The notes below the pieces were generated by a model. It made no database searches. It saw only the letters and a program-made list of their open reading frames with translations, and had not been told where the DNA came from. From positions 3,996,501 to 4,060,500 of the forward strand of contig NZ_CP133784.1 in the NCBI RefSeq assembly GCF_034353875.1: DNA of 64,000 nucleotides. Reading direction: 5' to 3'. Source of the DNA: Pseudomonas sp. MH9.2. Its GTDB lineage: Bacteria > Pseudomonadota > Gammaproteobacteria > Pseudomonadales > Pseudomonadaceae. Positions 25,958 to 37,041 of this stretch are shown here, in pieces. Position 1 is the stretch's first letter. Every line of letters begins with the position of its first letter. The position numbers and the translations under genes are program-made.

Positions 25958-26842
25958 TCAACGGCTCACCAATAACTCATCAATCAAACTCAAACAATGA
26001 GTCAGGCTGGGCGTTACATCGCCCACGCGGCGGCTGAGGATGATGGGTGAAGTAGCGTTTGGTTCGAGCAAGGTGGTGTAGCCAATGTCTACCCGGTGCA
26101 GCAATTGCACTGAGGCGGGCACCAGGGTAATGCCGATGCCGGCGCCCACCAAGCCAATCGCCGTTTGCATTTCGTTGGTCCATTGCACGACGTTGATGCT
26201 CAGGCCGTGAGCGGCGAATAGCGCCAGAATGTGGTCGGCATAACTGGGTCGCGGGTTGCCTGGGTACAGCACAAAAGGCTCGCGTGCCAGTTGCGCGAGT
26301 GTGGCGGGCCCCGCGAGCAGCGGATGGCCGGCGGGGAGGGCAGCAACAAGCCGGTCTTCGGTGAGGATGCGCTGATGAATCGCCGGATCTTCGATGCGAA
26401 TCCGGCCAAAACCGATGTCGATGCGTCCGGCTTTCAAGGCCTGCACTTGCTGCAGAGTGGTCATTTCCGACAGCCCCAGTTCCAGATCAAGTTGCTCATC
26501 GCTGCGCAGGCGACGGATCAACTCTGGCAGCACGCCATACAGGGTCGAAGGTGCGAAACCGATGCCCATCCACGTCTTCTGGCCAGCGCCAATGCGTCGA
26601 GTGTTGTCGCAAACGGTGCCAAGTTGATTGAGCAGGGTATGGGAGTGTTCGTAGAAATAACGCCCGGCCTCGGTCAGGCGCAACGGGCGACCGCGCTCCA
26701 GCAGTACAACCCCGAGTTCATCTTCAAGCTGTTGGATTTGCCGGCTCAACGGTGGCTGAGCGATGTGCAGCCGCTCTGCGGCGCGGGTGAAGTTCAGGGT
26801 CTCGGCGAGTACCTGAAAGTAACGCAGATGGCGAAGCTCCAT
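25958..26842 (-). CDS. catR: LysR-type activator of catechol genes
   Basis: 294 residues. N-terminal winged helix (MELRHLRYFQVLAETLNFTRAAERLHIAQPPLSRQIQQLEDELGV) and a periplasmic-binding-like effector domain. It is the CatR/BenM type: the start MELRHLRYF is typical, it is divergent from catB, and a site matching ATAC-N7-GTAT lies in between. It should activate catBCA in response to cis,cis-muconate, and repress itself. Confidence 0.9.
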   Translation of the reverse strand: MELRHLRYFQVLAETLNFTRAAERLHIAQPPLSRQIQQLEDELGVVLLERGRPLRLTEAGRYFYEHSHTLLNQLGTVCDNTRRIGAGQKTWMGIGFAPSTLYGVLPELIRRLRSDEQLDLELGLSEMTTLQQVQALKAGRIDIGFGRIRIEDPAIHQRILTEDRLVAALPAGHPLLAGPATLAQLAREPFVLYPGNPRPSYADHILALFAAHGLSINVVQWTNEMQTAIGLVGAGIGITLVPASVQLLHRVDIGYTTLLEPNATSPIILSRRVGDVTPSLTHCLSLIDELLVSR

Positions 26843-26880
26843 AGGGACTCCTTGGGCAGCGCCGCGTGAGGGGCTTCTGC

Positions 26881-26895
26881 ATACCTTTTAAGTAT
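26881..26895. promoter_or_regulatory. CatR binding site
   Basis: ATAC-CTTTTAA-GTAT matches the ATAC-N7-GTAT recognition sequence known for CatR/BenM/CatM. It is 38 bases from the catR start and about 90 from catB, as expected for a divergent LysR control region. Confidence 0.8.
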
Positions 26896-26981
26896 CGAAC
26901 GAGACTAATTCTATATTGGAAAGGCTAAAAAGGTCGGCTCAATATCAAGGTTGAAAACAAAAGAACCTGATGGGTATTGAA

Positions 26982-28130
26982 ATGACTTCTACCGTGATCA
27001 CGTCGCTGGAGACGATTATCGTCGACCTGCCGACCATCCGCCCGCACAAGCTGGCCATGCACACGATGCAGAATCAGACACTGGTGGTGATTCGGGTGCG
27101 CTGTTCCGACGGTGTCGAAGGCATCGGCGAGTCCACGACTATTGGTGGCTTGAGCTACGGCAACGAAAGTCCGGAAAGCATTAAAACCAACATCGACACG
27201 CACTTGGCGCCGCTACTGGTCGGCCAGGATGCGGGCAATATCAACGCCGCCATGCTGCGCCTTGATCGCGCAGCCAAGGGCAACACCTTCGCCAAATCCG
27301 GGATCGAAAGCGCACTGCTCGATGCGCAAGGCAAGCGTTTGGGTCTGCCCGTCAGCGAGCTGCTCGGTGGCCGGGTCCGCGATGCGTTGCAAGTGGCCTG
27401 GACCCTGGCCAGCGGCGACACGGCGCGTGACATTGCCGAAGCCGAAAAAATGCTCGATATCCGCCGCCACCGGATCTTCAAATTGAAAATCGGTGCCGGA
27501 GAAGTACACAAGGATCTGGCCCACGTAATCGCGATCAAACACGCCTTGGGCGACCGCGCCAGTGTGCGGGTCGACGTCAATCAGGCGTGGGATGAAGCCG
27601 TGGCAATCCGTGCCTGTCAGGTATTGGCCGACAACGGAATCGACCTGATCGAACAACCGATTTCGCGCAATAACCGTGCGGGCATGGCCCGTCTGAATGC
27701 GCGCAGCCCGGCACCGATCATGGCCGACGAGTCCATCGAATGTGTTGAAGATGCCTTCAACCTGGCTCGCGAAGGCGCGGCCTCGGTGTTCGCCCTGAAG
27801 ATCGCCAAGAACGGTGGCCCACGTGCCGTGTTGCGTACCGCTGCGATCGCGGAAGCGGCAGGTATCGGTCTGTATGGCGGCACCATGCTCGAGGGTGGCA
27901 TCGGCACATTGGCTTCTGCTCACGCGTTCCTGACCCTTGCCAAACTCACCTGGGACACCGAGCTGTTCGGGCCACTGTTACTGACCGAAGATATTTTGAC
28001 CCAACCGCTGGTCTACCGCGATTTCCAACTGCACGTTCCACGCACGCCAGGCCTGGGTTTGAGCCTGGATGAAGAGCGCTTGGCGTTCTTCCGCCGTGAC
28101 AAGACGTCCACTGCCATCAGCCTTGCCTGA
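26982..28130 (+). CDS. catB: Muconate cycloisomerase
   Basis: 382 residues from ATG 26982 (MTSTVITSLETIIVDLPTIRPHK); an ATG 12 bases earlier is also open. Enolase-superfamily enzyme that lactonises cis,cis-muconate to muconolactone with Mn2+. Visible are the KxK motif (FKLKIGAG), metal ligands in VDVNQAWDE, IEQPIS and MADESIE, and the second catalytic lysine in ALKIAKNGG. First gene of catBCA. Confidence 0.95.
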   Translation: MTSTVITSLETIIVDLPTIRPHKLAMHTMQNQTLVVIRVRCSDGVEGIGESTTIGGLSYGNESPESIKTNIDTHLAPLLVGQDAGNINAAMLRLDRAAKGNTFAKSGIESALLDAQGKRLGLPVSELLGGRVRDALQVAWTLASGDTARDIAEAEKMLDIRRHRIFKLKIGAGEVHKDLAHVIAIKHALGDRASVRVDVNQAWDEAVAIRACQVLADNGIDLIEQPISRNNRAGMARLNARSPAPIMADESIECVEDAFNLAREGAASVFALKIAKNGGPRAVLRTAAIAEAAGIGLYGGTMLEGGIGTLASAHAFLTLAKLTWDTELFGPLLLTEDILTQPLVYRDFQLHVPRTPGLGLSLDEERLAFFRRDKTSTAISLA

Positions 28131-28143
28131 GGAGGCCATCAAC

Positions 28144-28434
28144 ATGTTGTTCCACGTAAAAATGACCGTGAATATCCCGCTCGACGAGGACCCGGAAAAG
28201 GTCGTCCGGCTCAAGGCTGAAGAGAAAGCGCTCTCCCAGCGTCTGCAGGAATCCGGCAAGTGGCGACACATCTGGCGCATCGCCGGGTTGTACGCCAACT
28301 ACAGCGTGTTCGACGTCGACAGCGTTCAGGAGCTGCACGACCTGCTGATGCAATTGCCGTTGTATCCGTACATGGCCATCGAAGTGAATGCCTTGTGCCG
28401 TCACCCTTCATCGATTCGCGAAGACGACCGATAG
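28144..28434 (+). CDS. catC: Muconolactone delta-isomerase
   Basis: 96 residues, the family's normal length. Converts muconolactone to 3-oxoadipate enol-lactone. MLFHVKMTVNIPLDEDP, the WRHIWRIAGLYANYSVFDVDS core and LPLYPYMAIEVNALCRHPSSIR are characteristic of MIase. GAGGAGG precedes the ATG by nine bases; the gene follows catB after 13 bases. Confidence 0.96.
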   Translation: MLFHVKMTVNIPLDEDPEKVVRLKAEEKALSQRLQESGKWRHIWRIAGLYANYSVFDVDSVQELHDLLMQLPLYPYMAIEVNALCRHPSSIREDDR

Positions 28435-28488
28435 CCGCCCCCTGTGCTTGCGTGCTTCCTAATAAATATAAAATTTGAGGCTCTGATA

Positions 28489-29418
28489 ATGACTGTAAAA
28501 ATTGCTCAAACCGAAGGCGTCCAGCAGTTCCTGAAGGAAGCCAGTGGTCAGCTCAATGACGCGGGTAACCCACGGGTCAAGGCGCTGGTGCATCGCATTC
28601 TGAAAGACACGGTAAACATCATCGACGAGCTGAGTGTGACCCCGGAAGAGTTCTGGAAAGCGGTCAACTACCTCAATGAACTCGGTGCTCGCCAGGAAGC
28701 AGGCTTGTTGGTTGCAGGCCTTGGCCTGGAGCACTACCTCGACCTGGTGATGGACGCCGAAGACGAAGAGGCAGGCAAGTCAGGCGGCACGCCGCGCACC
28801 ATCGAAGGTCCGTTGTATGTGGCCGGTGCACCTCTTAGCAAAGCCGAAGCGCGTCTGGACGATGGCACGGATGCCGGCACCGTGTTGTTCATGAAAGGCC
28901 AGGTCAAGGATCTGGATGGCAAGCCAGTCGCCAACGCCATTGTCGATGTCTGGCACGCCAATACCGGGGGTACGTATTCGTACTTCGACGGCACGCAATC
29001 CGAGTTCAACCTGCGCCGCCGTATCGAGACCGATGCCCAAGGCAACTATCGTTTTCGCAGCATCGTGCCGTCGGGTTACGGCTGCCCACCGGACGGTCCA
29101 ACGCAAAAGCTGCTCGACCAACTGGGTCGCCACGGGCAGCGTCCGGCGCATATCCACTTCTTCATCTCGGCCCCTGGTCATCGCCACCTGACGACCCAGA
29201 TCAACCTGTCGGGTGAGCAGTACCTGCACGACGACTTTGCCTACGCCACACGTGATGAGCTGATCGCCGACATTCGCTTCAGCGAAGACCCGGCTGCCGC
29301 CCGTGCCCAGGGTGTCGAAGGCCGCTTCGCCGAAATCGACTTCGACTTCACCGTGCAATCCTCCGATGCTGCCCAAGAGCAAGGCCGCATGGAGCGGGTG
29401 CGTGCGCTGGAGAATTGA
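28489..29418 (+). CDS. catA: Catechol 1,2-dioxygenase
   Basis: 309 residues. Intradiol Fe(III) dioxygenase that cleaves catechol to cis,cis-muconate. N-terminal helical dimerisation/lipid-binding region, then the beta-sandwich with ligands Tyr (EGPLYVAGAP), Tyr (SGYGCPPDGPT) and two His (RPAHIHFFISAPGHRHLTTQI). ATG 28489 is preceded by TTGAGG. Last gene of the catBCA operon, followed by a terminator. Confidence 0.96.
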   Translation: MTVKIAQTEGVQQFLKEASGQLNDAGNPRVKALVHRILKDTVNIIDELSVTPEEFWKAVNYLNELGARQEAGLLVAGLGLEHYLDLVMDAEDEEAGKSGGTPRTIEGPLYVAGAPLSKAEARLDDGTDAGTVLFMKGQVKDLDGKPVANAIVDVWHANTGGTYSYFDGTQSEFNLRRRIETDAQGNYRFRSIVPSGYGCPPDGPTQKLLDQLGRHGQRPAHIHFFISAPGHRHLTTQINLSGEQYLHDDFAYATRDELIADIRFSEDPAAARAQGVEGRFAEIDFDFTVQSSDAAQEQGRMERVRALEN

Positions 29419-29442
29419 TAGAGGGGTTTAAACTGTAAAAAA

Positions 29443-29467
29443 AACAGGTGCTTCGGCGCCTGTTTTT
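29443..29467 (+). terminator. Terminator of the cat operon
   Basis: AACAGGTGC-TTCG-GCGCCTGTT with TTTTT: 9-bp stem (one G-U), UUCG-type tetraloop and U-run, 24 bases after the catA stop. A-run on the other side makes it possibly bidirectional. Confidence 0.92.
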
Positions 29468-29884
29468 GTATGGGACAGGCCGGTGCACTCAGGTATTGGA
29501 TTACGGGTGACATACGGGGTGATTATATACATAGCTTGCTGGCAAAGTTGCTGTATCACAGGGTCGATTATTAAGGCGGCGACGTGCGGAAGTCGATGAG
29601 TTAAAGGAAGTAGTATGACTTTATTCAGGTGAAGTTGCGTTGATCAAACTCTTGATAGGACACTATCGGTTATAGGTGGCGTCAAGGCTTGATTGGGTTA
29701 GATCAAAGTACTATAGACGAAAGACGTACGCTCAAAAAAAGCGTCAATGCTATACGTGCTCCTCAAAAATATTTTGCATTAAATTCATATTTTTCAATCG
29801 GTTATGTAAATTTAATTTTTATTGAATTTTGCGCAACGAGACAGATGCCTGCCCATGCGAGTGAGGGTGGGGACACGTTTAGCG
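29468..29884. other. AT-rich intergenic region before the hybrid kinase
   Basis: About 400 bases markedly richer in A and T than the surroundings. Apart from one promoter-like pair (listed separately) I see no gene, repeat or RNA structure. Confidence 0.5.
29689..29717 (+). promoter_or_regulatory. Sigma-70-like promoter upstream of the hybrid kinase
   Basis: TTGATT, exactly 17 bases, TATAGA. It lies about 170 bases before the chosen kinase start in an AT-rich stretch. Confidence 0.55.
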
Positions 29885-32800
29885 ATGGACACAATAGCGA
29901 ATAGCCATTCTAATGACCTGACATCTTACAGGGGAAAGTGTTGGCTAATCCGTCTAGCCCCTCCTGGTGCGGTTCGACGAATTGATGTTGGTACCCAGTC
30001 TTTGAGAATAATAACGCTCGGTGAATTCTCTGCTGAGATGTCATCGCTTATAACGCATCTCGATTTAAAAGAATTCGAGGTGAGTGAGTGTCGCAGTCTC
30101 AAATTACTCCCCTCTTTATCGGGCAGCCAAGAGGTGCTGCTGACAGAGCAGTCGTGGCTCTGCACACTCTCATCAGTCGAGCGTGGGGAGTTAAGTGAAC
30201 GCGCACGCGAAGTAGCTGAGTGGATTGTGCTGTGCGACGCAGCGGATAGCGTCCGGGATCAAATCGAGTGGCAGCGACTCGGGGTCACTCTTTTTTCCCA
30301 GTGCCCGCTGGATGTCGATTGTGTCGTTTCTCTCATCGAAGCCGCCCGGACTCGGTGCAGCGCACTCCCATTGCGCGTCATTCTGCTTGACTGCAATCAG
30401 TCAAGCTTGACCGCTAAGGCGGAAGCCTTAAGGGATGTCGGCATTAGTGTCTTCTCCACCCCCGACCCGCTGGCGGCGCTAGACGCTGTTAATCATTTCA
30501 AGCCCGACGTTTTGGTGGCGAGCGCCCATTTGCCCTCCCTATCAGCCGGGGAACTCTTGGTCATCGCGCGGCAACGACCTGAAAATATTTCATTACCCGT
30601 CATTTTTCTAACACGAGGCGCTGACGTTGAAACGATGCCGCAGGTCAAGGTGTCGAGCGGTGTTTGCTTTCTGATCGAGCCCGTTGGCTTAACGCTATTG
30701 GTGGCGACTCTCAGCTCGCAAGCGTTGGGTTATCGTTCTGCAAAAAGTGCTTTCGTTCGCGTGCGCGAGGATGCACGTCGAGCGCGTGCCCGCCTTAAAG
30801 CGTTGCGTTCCGCGATTGATCAACACGCCATCATTAGCGTCGCGGATAGCGCGGGTAATATTGTGCACGTGAATGACCGCTTCTGTCAGATCAGCGGTTA
30901 CAGCCGGAAGGAGTTACTGGGCAAAAATCACAGGCTGATTAAGTCGAATATTCACGACTCAGCCTATTATCAAACGCTGTGGCGTACCATCAGCGCCGGG
31001 AAAACATGGCGTGGCGAGCTGTGCAATAGAGCCAAGAGTGGTCATGCCTATTGGGTCGAGGCAACGATTGTCCCTTTTTTAGACGCTGCCGGAAAACCCG
31101 CCCAATACATGTCCGTTCGCACGGACATTACCGCATTGAAATGCAGTGAAAACGCGTTGCGCTTAAGCCACGAAAGGCTTCGCTTGAGTCAGGAAGTCAC
31201 CAGTATCGGTACATGGGACATGAACCTGGCGAACGGTGATGTCTCCTGTTCGGACCGAACCTTGCAACTCTTTGGCTATCCGGCAGGGAAGCTAAAGCGG
31301 GACTACGGCGACTTTCTCATCGCGGTGCATATTGATGACCGTCAAAAACTGACCCGCATCATTAACGTCAGCATTGAAAGCCGCTCGCCCTATGAAATTG
31401 AGTTTCGAGTCGTGTGGCCAGACAACACGGTGCATTGGTTGCAAGAAAAAGGGGCCGTCGTCAGTGACGAGACCGATGGCGCTCTTCACATGCTGGGTGT
31501 TGTGCAAGATATTCACGTGCGCAAGATGGCCGAAATTGCGTTAGCAGAAAGTGAAGTTCGCTTTCGCGGGGCGTTCGAAGCGTCTGGCATCGGCATGGCC
31601 CTGATCTCATTGTCAGGCGCCTGGTTGTTGGTCAACAGTGCCTTGTGCTCAATGCTCGGTTTTAGTGAGGATGAACTGCTCGCCACCGATTTCAAAACCT
31701 TGACCCACCCGGATGACATCGCGGTCGATCAAGCTTTTTTAAGCAAGCTACTCAGTAGCGAAATGTCGAACTGGCAGCACGAAAAGCGTTACTACGCCAA
31801 AGGCGGTCGGATTGTTTGGGTGTTGCTCAATATTTCGGCAGTGCTTAACGACGATGGGCAGTACGTCCATTTCGTCTATCAAGTGCAGGACATTACGGCG
31901 CGCAAAATTGCCGAGCAACGCTTGGCCCTGTTTCGCAACGTGTTCGACGCCAGTGGTCAATGCGTCAGTATCACCGATGGGCAAGGGCTGCTTATTTATC
32001 AGAATAAGCGGCATGCTCAAGAATTAGGCTATTCAGATAACGAGTGTATCGGGCAACCCTTCACCCTTTTTCTGCCCGAGAAGACTGCCGGGACCTACGC
32101 CACTGAGCTGTTAAGTTCAGCGGCTGAGGGTAAAAGCTGGGTGGGTTACATCCCCATTCGGCGCAAGGATGGCAGTGTCTATATCTCCTCCAGCAGCATT
32201 GGTTTCGTCAGGGGCGAGCGAGGAGACCTGCAGAATTTATTTAATATCTTCACCGACTTCAGTGAAGAACTGGCCCGCCGCAATGAGCTCGCCGACGCCC
32301 GAAAAGCGGCCGATCAAGCGAACCAGGCTAAATCTGATTTTCTCTCGAGCATGAGCCACGAGCTGCGTACGCCAATGAATGCGGTCCTTGGTTTTGCGCA
32401 AATGCTTGAATGTGACAGTGACCTGAACGCTGATCAGAAAGACAGTGTCCAGGAGATTCTAAAAGGCGGTAAACACCTGCTGGAACTCATCAATGAAGTG
32501 CTTGATTTAGCCAGCATTGAATCGGGGCATGTCAGCCTCTCGCTCGAGGCAGTTGAGCTGGCCTGCCTGCTTAAGGAATGTTGGAGTTTTATCCATATTC
32601 TGGCGGAAGCAAGGCACATTACTTTACATCTCAATGTCCCAGCGGGGATCGTCGTGTGTGCTGATCGGGTGCGTTTGAAACAGGTCCTTTTGAACCTGCT
32701 TTCTAACGCCGTTAAATATAACCGTGAGGGCGGTGATATTAGCGTCGGCGTACAACCTGTTGATGATGAAAAACTCAGAATCACGCTGACGGACACGGGA

Positions 32801-33448
32801 ATCGGGATTCCATCTGACCGTGTCCCCGAACTGTTTCAACCCTTCAATCGACTGGGCGCAGAACACAGTGGCATTGAAGGTACCGGTATCGGGCTCACTA
32901 TTTCTCGTCGCTTGATAGCGTTGATGGGTGGGGCGGTCGGTGTTGTCAGCGAGGAGGGCGTCGGTACGACCTTCTGGATTGAGCTACCCACTCAACCCAC
33001 AGAAGAGAGGCTCGATTCGAATAACAGCGTCGGCAATACAACACCCGTTGGTACTGAGCCCTCGCGCGAAAAATGTGTGCTGTACCTTGACGATAATCCG
33101 GTCAATGTAAAGTTGATGGCGGGTGCGTTTGCAAGGCACAGCCATCTACACCTGGTGACCGCAGTTACACCACCGTCAGGTGTTGAATTAGCGGTAGCCT
33201 ATCGGCTCGATGCAATACTTCTAGACCTGAACATGCAGAGCATGGACGGCTATAAGCTGCTCAACGTGCTGAAAGGGCGCCTTGAAAAAACGCCCATTAT
33301 CGCGCTGACCGCTAATGCCATGTCCCATGACATCGAAAAAGCCCTTTCCGCCGGCTTCGCCAAATGTCTCACCAAACCCATCGACTTCGGCCTGCTCATG
33401 AGCACGGTAGAAGGCTGTTTGGCTGACAGTAAGGAGGCTCAGACATGA
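29885..33448 (+). CDS. Hybrid histidine kinase with pseudo-receiver, four PAS domains, kinase core and receiver
   Basis: About 1187 residues. Cytosolic by sequence (no membrane segment). Order: an N-terminal region with a receiver-like fold (about 160-280, [12 protein letters not shown]..) in which the phospho-acceptor position reads VLVASAH and the usual lysine reads FLIEPV, so it cannot be phosphorylated; four PAS/PAC units (about 310-800); HisKA with [14 protein letters not shown]; HATPase with [10 protein letters not shown] and DTGIGIP; and a C-terminal receiver ([22 protein letters not shown]). Start uncertain: ATG 29885 is chosen, ATG 29855 and a TTG at 29822 are open. It overlaps the HD-GYP gene by ATGA, so the two form one signalling unit. 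Confidence 0.88.
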   Translation: MDTIANSHSNDLTSYRGKCWLIRLAPPGAVRRIDVGTQSLRIITLGEFSAEMSSLITHLDLKEFEVSECRSLKLLPSLSGSQEVLLTEQSWLCTLSSVERGELSERAREVAEWIVLCDAADSVRDQIEWQRLGVTLFSQCPLDVDCVVSLIEAARTRCSALPLRVILLDCNQSSLTAKAEALRDVGISVFSTPDPLAALDAVNHFKPDVLVASAHLPSLSAGELLVIARQRPENISLPVIFLTRGADVETMPQVKVSSGVCFLIEPVGLTLLVATLSSQALGYRSAKSAFVRVREDARRARARLKALRSAIDQHAIISVADSAGNIVHVNDRFCQISGYSRKELLGKNHRLIKSNIHDSAYYQTLWRTISAGKTWRGELCNRAKSGHAYWVEATIVPFLDAAGKPAQYMSVRTDITALKCSENALRLSHERLRLSQEVTSIGTWDMNLANGDVSCSDRTLQLFGYPAGKLKRDYGDFLIAVHIDDRQKLTRIINVSIESRSPYEIEFRVVWPDNTVHWLQEKGAVVSDETDGALHMLGVVQDIHVRKMAEIALAESEVRFRGAFEASGIGMALISLSGAWLLVNSALCSMLGFSEDELLATDFKTLTHPDDIAVDQAFLSKLLSSEMSNWQHEKRYYAKGGRIVWVLLNISAVLNDDGQYVHFVYQVQDITARKIAEQRLALFRNVFDASGQCVSITDGQGLLIYQNKRHAQELGYSDNECIGQPFTLFLPEKTAGTYATELLSSAAEGKSWVGYIPIRRKDGSVYISSSSIGFVRGERGDLQNLFNIFTDFSEELARRNELADARKAADQANQAKSDFLSSMSHELRTPMNAVLGFAQMLECDSDLNADQKDSVQEILKGGKHLLELINEVLDLASIESGHVSLSLEAVELACLLKECWSFIHILAEARHITLHLNVPAGIVVCADRVRLKQVLLNLLSNAVKYNREGGDISVGVQPVDDEKLRITLTDTGIGIPSDRVPELFQPFNRLGAEHSGIEGTGIGLTISRRLIALMGGAVGVVSEEGVGTTFWIELPTQPTEERLDSNNSVGNTTPVGTEPSREKCVLYLDDNPVNVKLMAGAFARHSHLHLVTAVTPPSGVELAVAYRLDAILLDLNMQSMDGYKLLNVLKGRLEKTPIIALTANAMSHDIEKALSAGFAKCLTKPIDFGLLMSTVEGCLADSKEAQT

Positions 33449-34512
33449 GCGCACAGCCCACTAACCATTCTTGTATTTTTGTCATTGACGATGAGACGAC
33501 CAATCTTAAGCTGCTGCACAAGATGCTGGTCAGTGAGGGATATTCCAGCCCGGTTCTGATACAGGATTCGCGTCTGGTTCTTGAGCGCTATAAGGAGTTA
33601 CGACCCGATCTTATTTTGCTCGACATCAATATGCCGCACCTGGATGGCTATCAGGTGATGGAGCAGCTTAAGGCGCTTGATGACCCTTTGTTGCCGCCCA
33701 TCATTATGCTGACCGCTCAATGCGGTCAGGACTATCTGCTGAAAGCACTGGCGGCGGGTGCGCGGGATTTTGTCATCAAGCCCTTTATGCGTGTCGAGTT
33801 ACTCATGCGTGTGCGTAACTTACTGGACGCGCATCTGGCTCATCGATTAGTGCACGGTCAGAAAGCAACGCTGGAACGCATGGTGCAGCACCGCACGGAT
33901 GCTCTGTACCAGGCGCGTATACAGGTTGTTCATTGTCTTGGGCGTGCGGCGGAATATCGCGACAACGAAACGGGGCTGCACATTGTCCGAATGAGTCTGT
34001 ATTCGGCGCTGTTGGCCAAGAGCATGGGATGGGCGGACAGCGAGTGTGAACTACTGCTGCACGCCAGCCCGATGCACGATGTCGGCAAGATTGGTATTCC
34101 GGATTCGATTCTGCTCAAGGCCGGTAAGTTTGAACCCGAAGAATGGGAGGTGATGAAAACCCACGCGGCGATTGGTGCTGAAATTCTGGAACATGGGGAT
34201 TCGGAGTTACTGTGCCTGGCACGCGTTATCGCGTTAAGCCATCACGAAAAATGGGACGGTAGTGGTTACCCCAACGGGCTGGAGGGTGAAGCCATTCCTG
34301 AAGCAGGACGTATTGTTGCGGTGGCCGATGTCTTCGACGCCTTGGCGTCATCACGCCCCTATAAGAAAGCCTGGCCGGTGGAGGACGCAGCCGCGTACAT
34401 CGGGGACAACGCCGGTAAGCACTTTGATCCGGCAGTGGCCGAGCATTTTTATAAAAACTGGCCCGCTATTCTGGCGATACATAACAGCCATATGGAACCA
34501 CAGGAACCCTAG
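33445..34512 (+). CDS. HD-GYP response regulator (RpfG-like c-di-GMP phosphodiesterase)
   Basis: 355 residues: receiver domain (FVIDDETTN, phospho-acceptor Asp in [14 protein letters not shown], Lys in FVIKPFM) followed by an HD-GYP domain with [10 protein letters not shown] and [14 protein letters not shown], both catalytic motifs intact. It should hydrolyse cyclic di-GMP when phosphorylated. Start overlaps the kinase stop (ATGA) with AAGGAGG upstream, so the kinase is its likely partner. Confidence 0.93.
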   Translation: MSAQPTNHSCIFVIDDETTNLKLLHKMLVSEGYSSPVLIQDSRLVLERYKELRPDLILLDINMPHLDGYQVMEQLKALDDPLLPPIIMLTAQCGQDYLLKALAAGARDFVIKPFMRVELLMRVRNLLDAHLAHRLVHGQKATLERMVQHRTDALYQARIQVVHCLGRAAEYRDNETGLHIVRMSLYSALLAKSMGWADSECELLLHASPMHDVGKIGIPDSILLKAGKFEPEEWEVMKTHAAIGAEILEHGDSELLCLARVIALSHHEKWDGSGYPNGLEGEAIPEAGRIVAVADVFDALASSRPYKKAWPVEDAAAYIGDNAGKHFDPAVAEHFYKNWPAILAIHNSHMEPQEP

Positions 34513-34573
34513 GCATTCGCTTTTAAAGTACCGATTTACGTATGCCATTATGAATCACTAAAAGGGGCCTGCC

Positions 34574-36259
34574 ATGCTCACCCATTTGCGCTTGAGAAGT
34601 AAACTGTTGCTGTTAACGCTGGTGCCCATTTGTGCGCTGGCTTTTATCGTGTGTGCGGTCGTCATTCAGGCGTTGCAGACGCTGGCGGATCAACAAGAAA
34701 CCCAGACCCGCGAGCGCCTGATTGAAGATCATCGTGTCGAAATAAAGCAATATGTAGAGTTGGCAATGAATGCCATCGCACCTATTTATGAAGGGTCGGG
34801 CAACAACGACATCACGGCGCGGGACCAGGCCGTTACCCTGCTAAAGCGTTTGAACTACGGAAAAAGTGGCTACTTCTGGGGCTATGACAGCCATGCCGTA
34901 CGTATTTTTCAAGGCAACACCAACGATAAAATTGGTCAAAGCTTCTATGAGTTCAAAGACCCCAGTGGCGTGTATGCAATTCGCGAATTGGTGAGTGCGG
35001 GGCGAGACAATAGTCACTATGTCCACTACAGCTTCCTCTTGAGTGACGGCAGTGTGCTGGTGCCGAAAGTGGGTTACTCCCTCTCTCTCCCCAAGTGGGA
35101 CATGGTTATCGGCACGTCCGTCAATCTTGATGATGTCGAGGCACAAGTAAAAGCAGCACGCAGTAGTTTTGATACCAGCGTTCACAGCCTCTTGATGGTG
35201 ATGATCGGCTCTGCAGTGGGCCTGCTTATCTTCATGGCGGTGTTGGCCGTCATGATGAGCAGCACCTTGCTCAAGCCATTGTTACGGATTAAACGCAATC
35301 TGGACGATATGGCTTCTGGCGAGGGCGATTTGACTCAGCGCTTGCTGGTGACAAGCCAGGATGAGCTGGGGGAACTGGCCAACTCCTTTAACCTGTTCGT
35401 TGCAAAGATTCATGTGTTGGTACAACAGGTCGCGGGCACCACCGGCAAACTCTCCACGCTCGTCACGGCCGTGGCTAATCAGGCGCATCGTTCCGAGCAG
35501 GCGATCAGTGCTCAGCGTCATGAAACTGACCAGGTCGCCACGGCCATCAATGAAATGTCCGCTGCCGCCCATGAAGTTGCCCACAGCGCTCAGCAAGCTG
35601 CCGACGCAGCGAGCGAGACTGACAAGGAGGGGCAGACGGCCAAGCAAGTTGTGGATAAAAGCATCGCCCAAATCCATCAGTTGGTGACCGAGGTTCGAGG
35701 CTCCAGCGATACCATGGAAACATTACGTCAGGATGTGCAGAGCATCGTGAGCGTTCTGGACGTGATCCGTTCGATTGCCGAGCAGACCAATTTGTTGGCG
35801 CTCAACGCGGCGATCGAAGCTGCACGAGCGGGTGAGGCGGGACGCGGCTTCGCGGTGGTTGCGGACGAAGTACGCGCCTTGGCCAGCAGGACCCAGCACA
35901 GCACGGGTGAAATCCAGGTAATGATTGATCGTTTGCAAACGGCCACCAGCAAAGCCGTTGCGGCCATGCAGCATGCCAGTGAGATGGGAGAGGACACTCA
36001 AAAACACTCCAATCTTGCCGGTACGTCGCTGGACGCCATGGCTCAGTTGATCGCAACGATTAACTCGATGAATGCCCAAATTGCCAGTGCGGCGGAAGAG
36101 CAGACAGCGGTCGCTGAGGAGATCAATCGTAGCGTCCACCAGATAGCTGTCGCCGTGGACAGTGTCGCAATCGACGCTGTAGAGGGCGCGCAGACAGCCC
36201 GTGAACTCAGCAGTCTGGGTGCTCAATTGCAAGGGCTGGTGGGGCAGTTCAAAGTTTGA
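34574..36259 (+). CDS. Methyl-accepting chemotaxis protein with single Cache domain
   Basis: 561 residues. Membrane segment (about 11-33), periplasmic Cache-2-type domain (about 35-190; [14 protein letters not shown] and [17 protein letters not shown] are typical), second membrane segment (about 205-230), HAMP ([26 protein letters not shown]) and a signalling domain with the tip [32 protein letters not shown]. It follows the HD-GYP gene after 61 bases on the same strand and may be co-transcribed, linking c-di-GMP and chemotaxis outputs. Ligand unknown; this Cache type often binds small carboxylates. Confidence 0.92.
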   Translation: MLTHLRLRSKLLLLTLVPICALAFIVCAVVIQALQTLADQQETQTRERLIEDHRVEIKQYVELAMNAIAPIYEGSGNNDITARDQAVTLLKRLNYGKSGYFWGYDSHAVRIFQGNTNDKIGQSFYEFKDPSGVYAIRELVSAGRDNSHYVHYSFLLSDGSVLVPKVGYSLSLPKWDMVIGTSVNLDDVEAQVKAARSSFDTSVHSLLMVMIGSAVGLLIFMAVLAVMMSSTLLKPLLRIKRNLDDMASGEGDLTQRLLVTSQDELGELANSFNLFVAKIHVLVQQVAGTTGKLSTLVTAVANQAHRSEQAISAQRHETDQVATAINEMSAAAHEVAHSAQQAADAASETDKEGQTAKQVVDKSIAQIHQLVTEVRGSSDTMETLRQDVQSIVSVLDVIRSIAEQTNLLALNAAIEAARAGEAGRGFAVVADEVRALASRTQHSTGEIQVMIDRLQTATSKAVAAMQHASEMGEDTQKHSNLAGTSLDAMAQLIATINSMNAQIASAAEEQTAVAEEINRSVHQIAVAVDSVAIDAVEGAQTARELSSLGAQLQGLVGQFKV

Positions 36260-36298
36260 ATAATGGGGGCAACAACACGCGGGCAGTTGTCGTTGCGC

Positions 36299-36336
36299 GC
36301 CCCATCACTTCAAGCCTGGAGCGAAGGTGATGGGGC
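36299..36336. terminator. Hairpin between convergent chemoreceptor and small exported protein
   Basis: GCCCCATCAC, 18-base loop, GTGATGGGGC: perfect 10-bp stem located between the two converging stop codons (36259 and 36346). Probable shared terminator. Confidence 0.65.
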
Positions 36337-36345
36337 TCGCCGGCT

Positions 36346-36618
36346 TTAATGGCTCTGGGCTTTTTGCAGCGCCTGGGTCGTTAGAGAAATGCATTCTCGT
36401 GCGCCTTCATCGTTGTTCCTGGCGAGGGCTGCTTCGGCTCTATGGACGGTGGTTTCGACATCGCCCTTCAGTTGCTCGTTCAATTGGGGATTGCTCACCA
36501 GAGCATCTCTGACTTTTTGCAGGTTTATCTGGCACAGACTGCTTTCGTTCCCGGCAAACACCGGGGCCGCCAATAGTGCAGTGGTAAGGAACAATCCAGT
36601 CATTACTACGCGTTTCAT
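36346..36618 (-). CDS. Small periplasmic protein of unknown function
   Basis: 90 residues with a clear signal peptide (MKRVVMTGLFLTTALLAAPVFA) and a short helical mature part containing two cysteines (SLCQINLQKVRD, GARECISLT) that could form one disulfide. I chose ATG 36618 because AAGGAG lies six bases before it; earlier in-frame starts have no such site. I do not recognise the family beyond a conserved-looking Pseudomonas exported protein. Confidence 0.7.
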   Translation of the reverse strand: MKRVVMTGLFLTTALLAAPVFAGNESSLCQINLQKVRDALVSNPQLNEQLKGDVETTVHRAEAALARNNDEGARECISLTTQALQKAQSH

Positions 36619-36736
36619 GGACATCTCCTTGAGCATGGGGGGCTCGGCGGACGCGGCGTAATCTGCGCGGGTCGTCGGGGTTGGATACAGGCTCTGATCC
36701 ATTGGACCGAAGCCCCGCGATTATAACGATACGCAA

Positions 36737-37033
36737 TTATTTCCGCTTGAACTCAATCCCTACCAGTTTGCCATCTATGAACTTCAGGTATCGGTAACCA
36801 CCGTTGGCAGGCCCATAGACCCAATGCTCAACGGTCACAGATCCTGGCTTCGGATACCCGTTCTCGCCGATGACGGGGTCGATCACGCTGGACTCCGACG
36901 GTTTACCGCACTTTTCGATGACCTCGGAGGTGGTCTCTCCTCCGGAAACGATGCCGGTACCACAGCGCATCGACCCTTGTGCGCTCGCGCTCAGGGTTAG
37001 CAGCAGACTTATGATTAAGTATCGATTGATCAT
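36737..37033 (-). CDS. DUF2845 exported protein
   Basis: 98 residues: signal peptide (MINRYLIISLLLTLSASAQG) followed by MRCGTGIVSGGETTSEVIEKCGKPS, the pattern of DUF2845 (small periplasmic proteins with paired cysteines). Function unknown. Its ATG lies eight bases after the stop of the upstream regulator, suggesting co-transcription. A longer open frame reaching 37234 overlaps the regulator and has no signal peptide at its start, so I reject it. Confidence 0.8.
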   Translation of the reverse strand: MINRYLIISLLLTLSASAQGSMRCGTGIVSGGETTSEVIEKCGKPSESSVIDPVIGENGYPKPGSVTVEHWVYGPANGGYRYLKFIDGKLVGIEFKRK

Positions 37034-37041
37034 GGGAAGTG

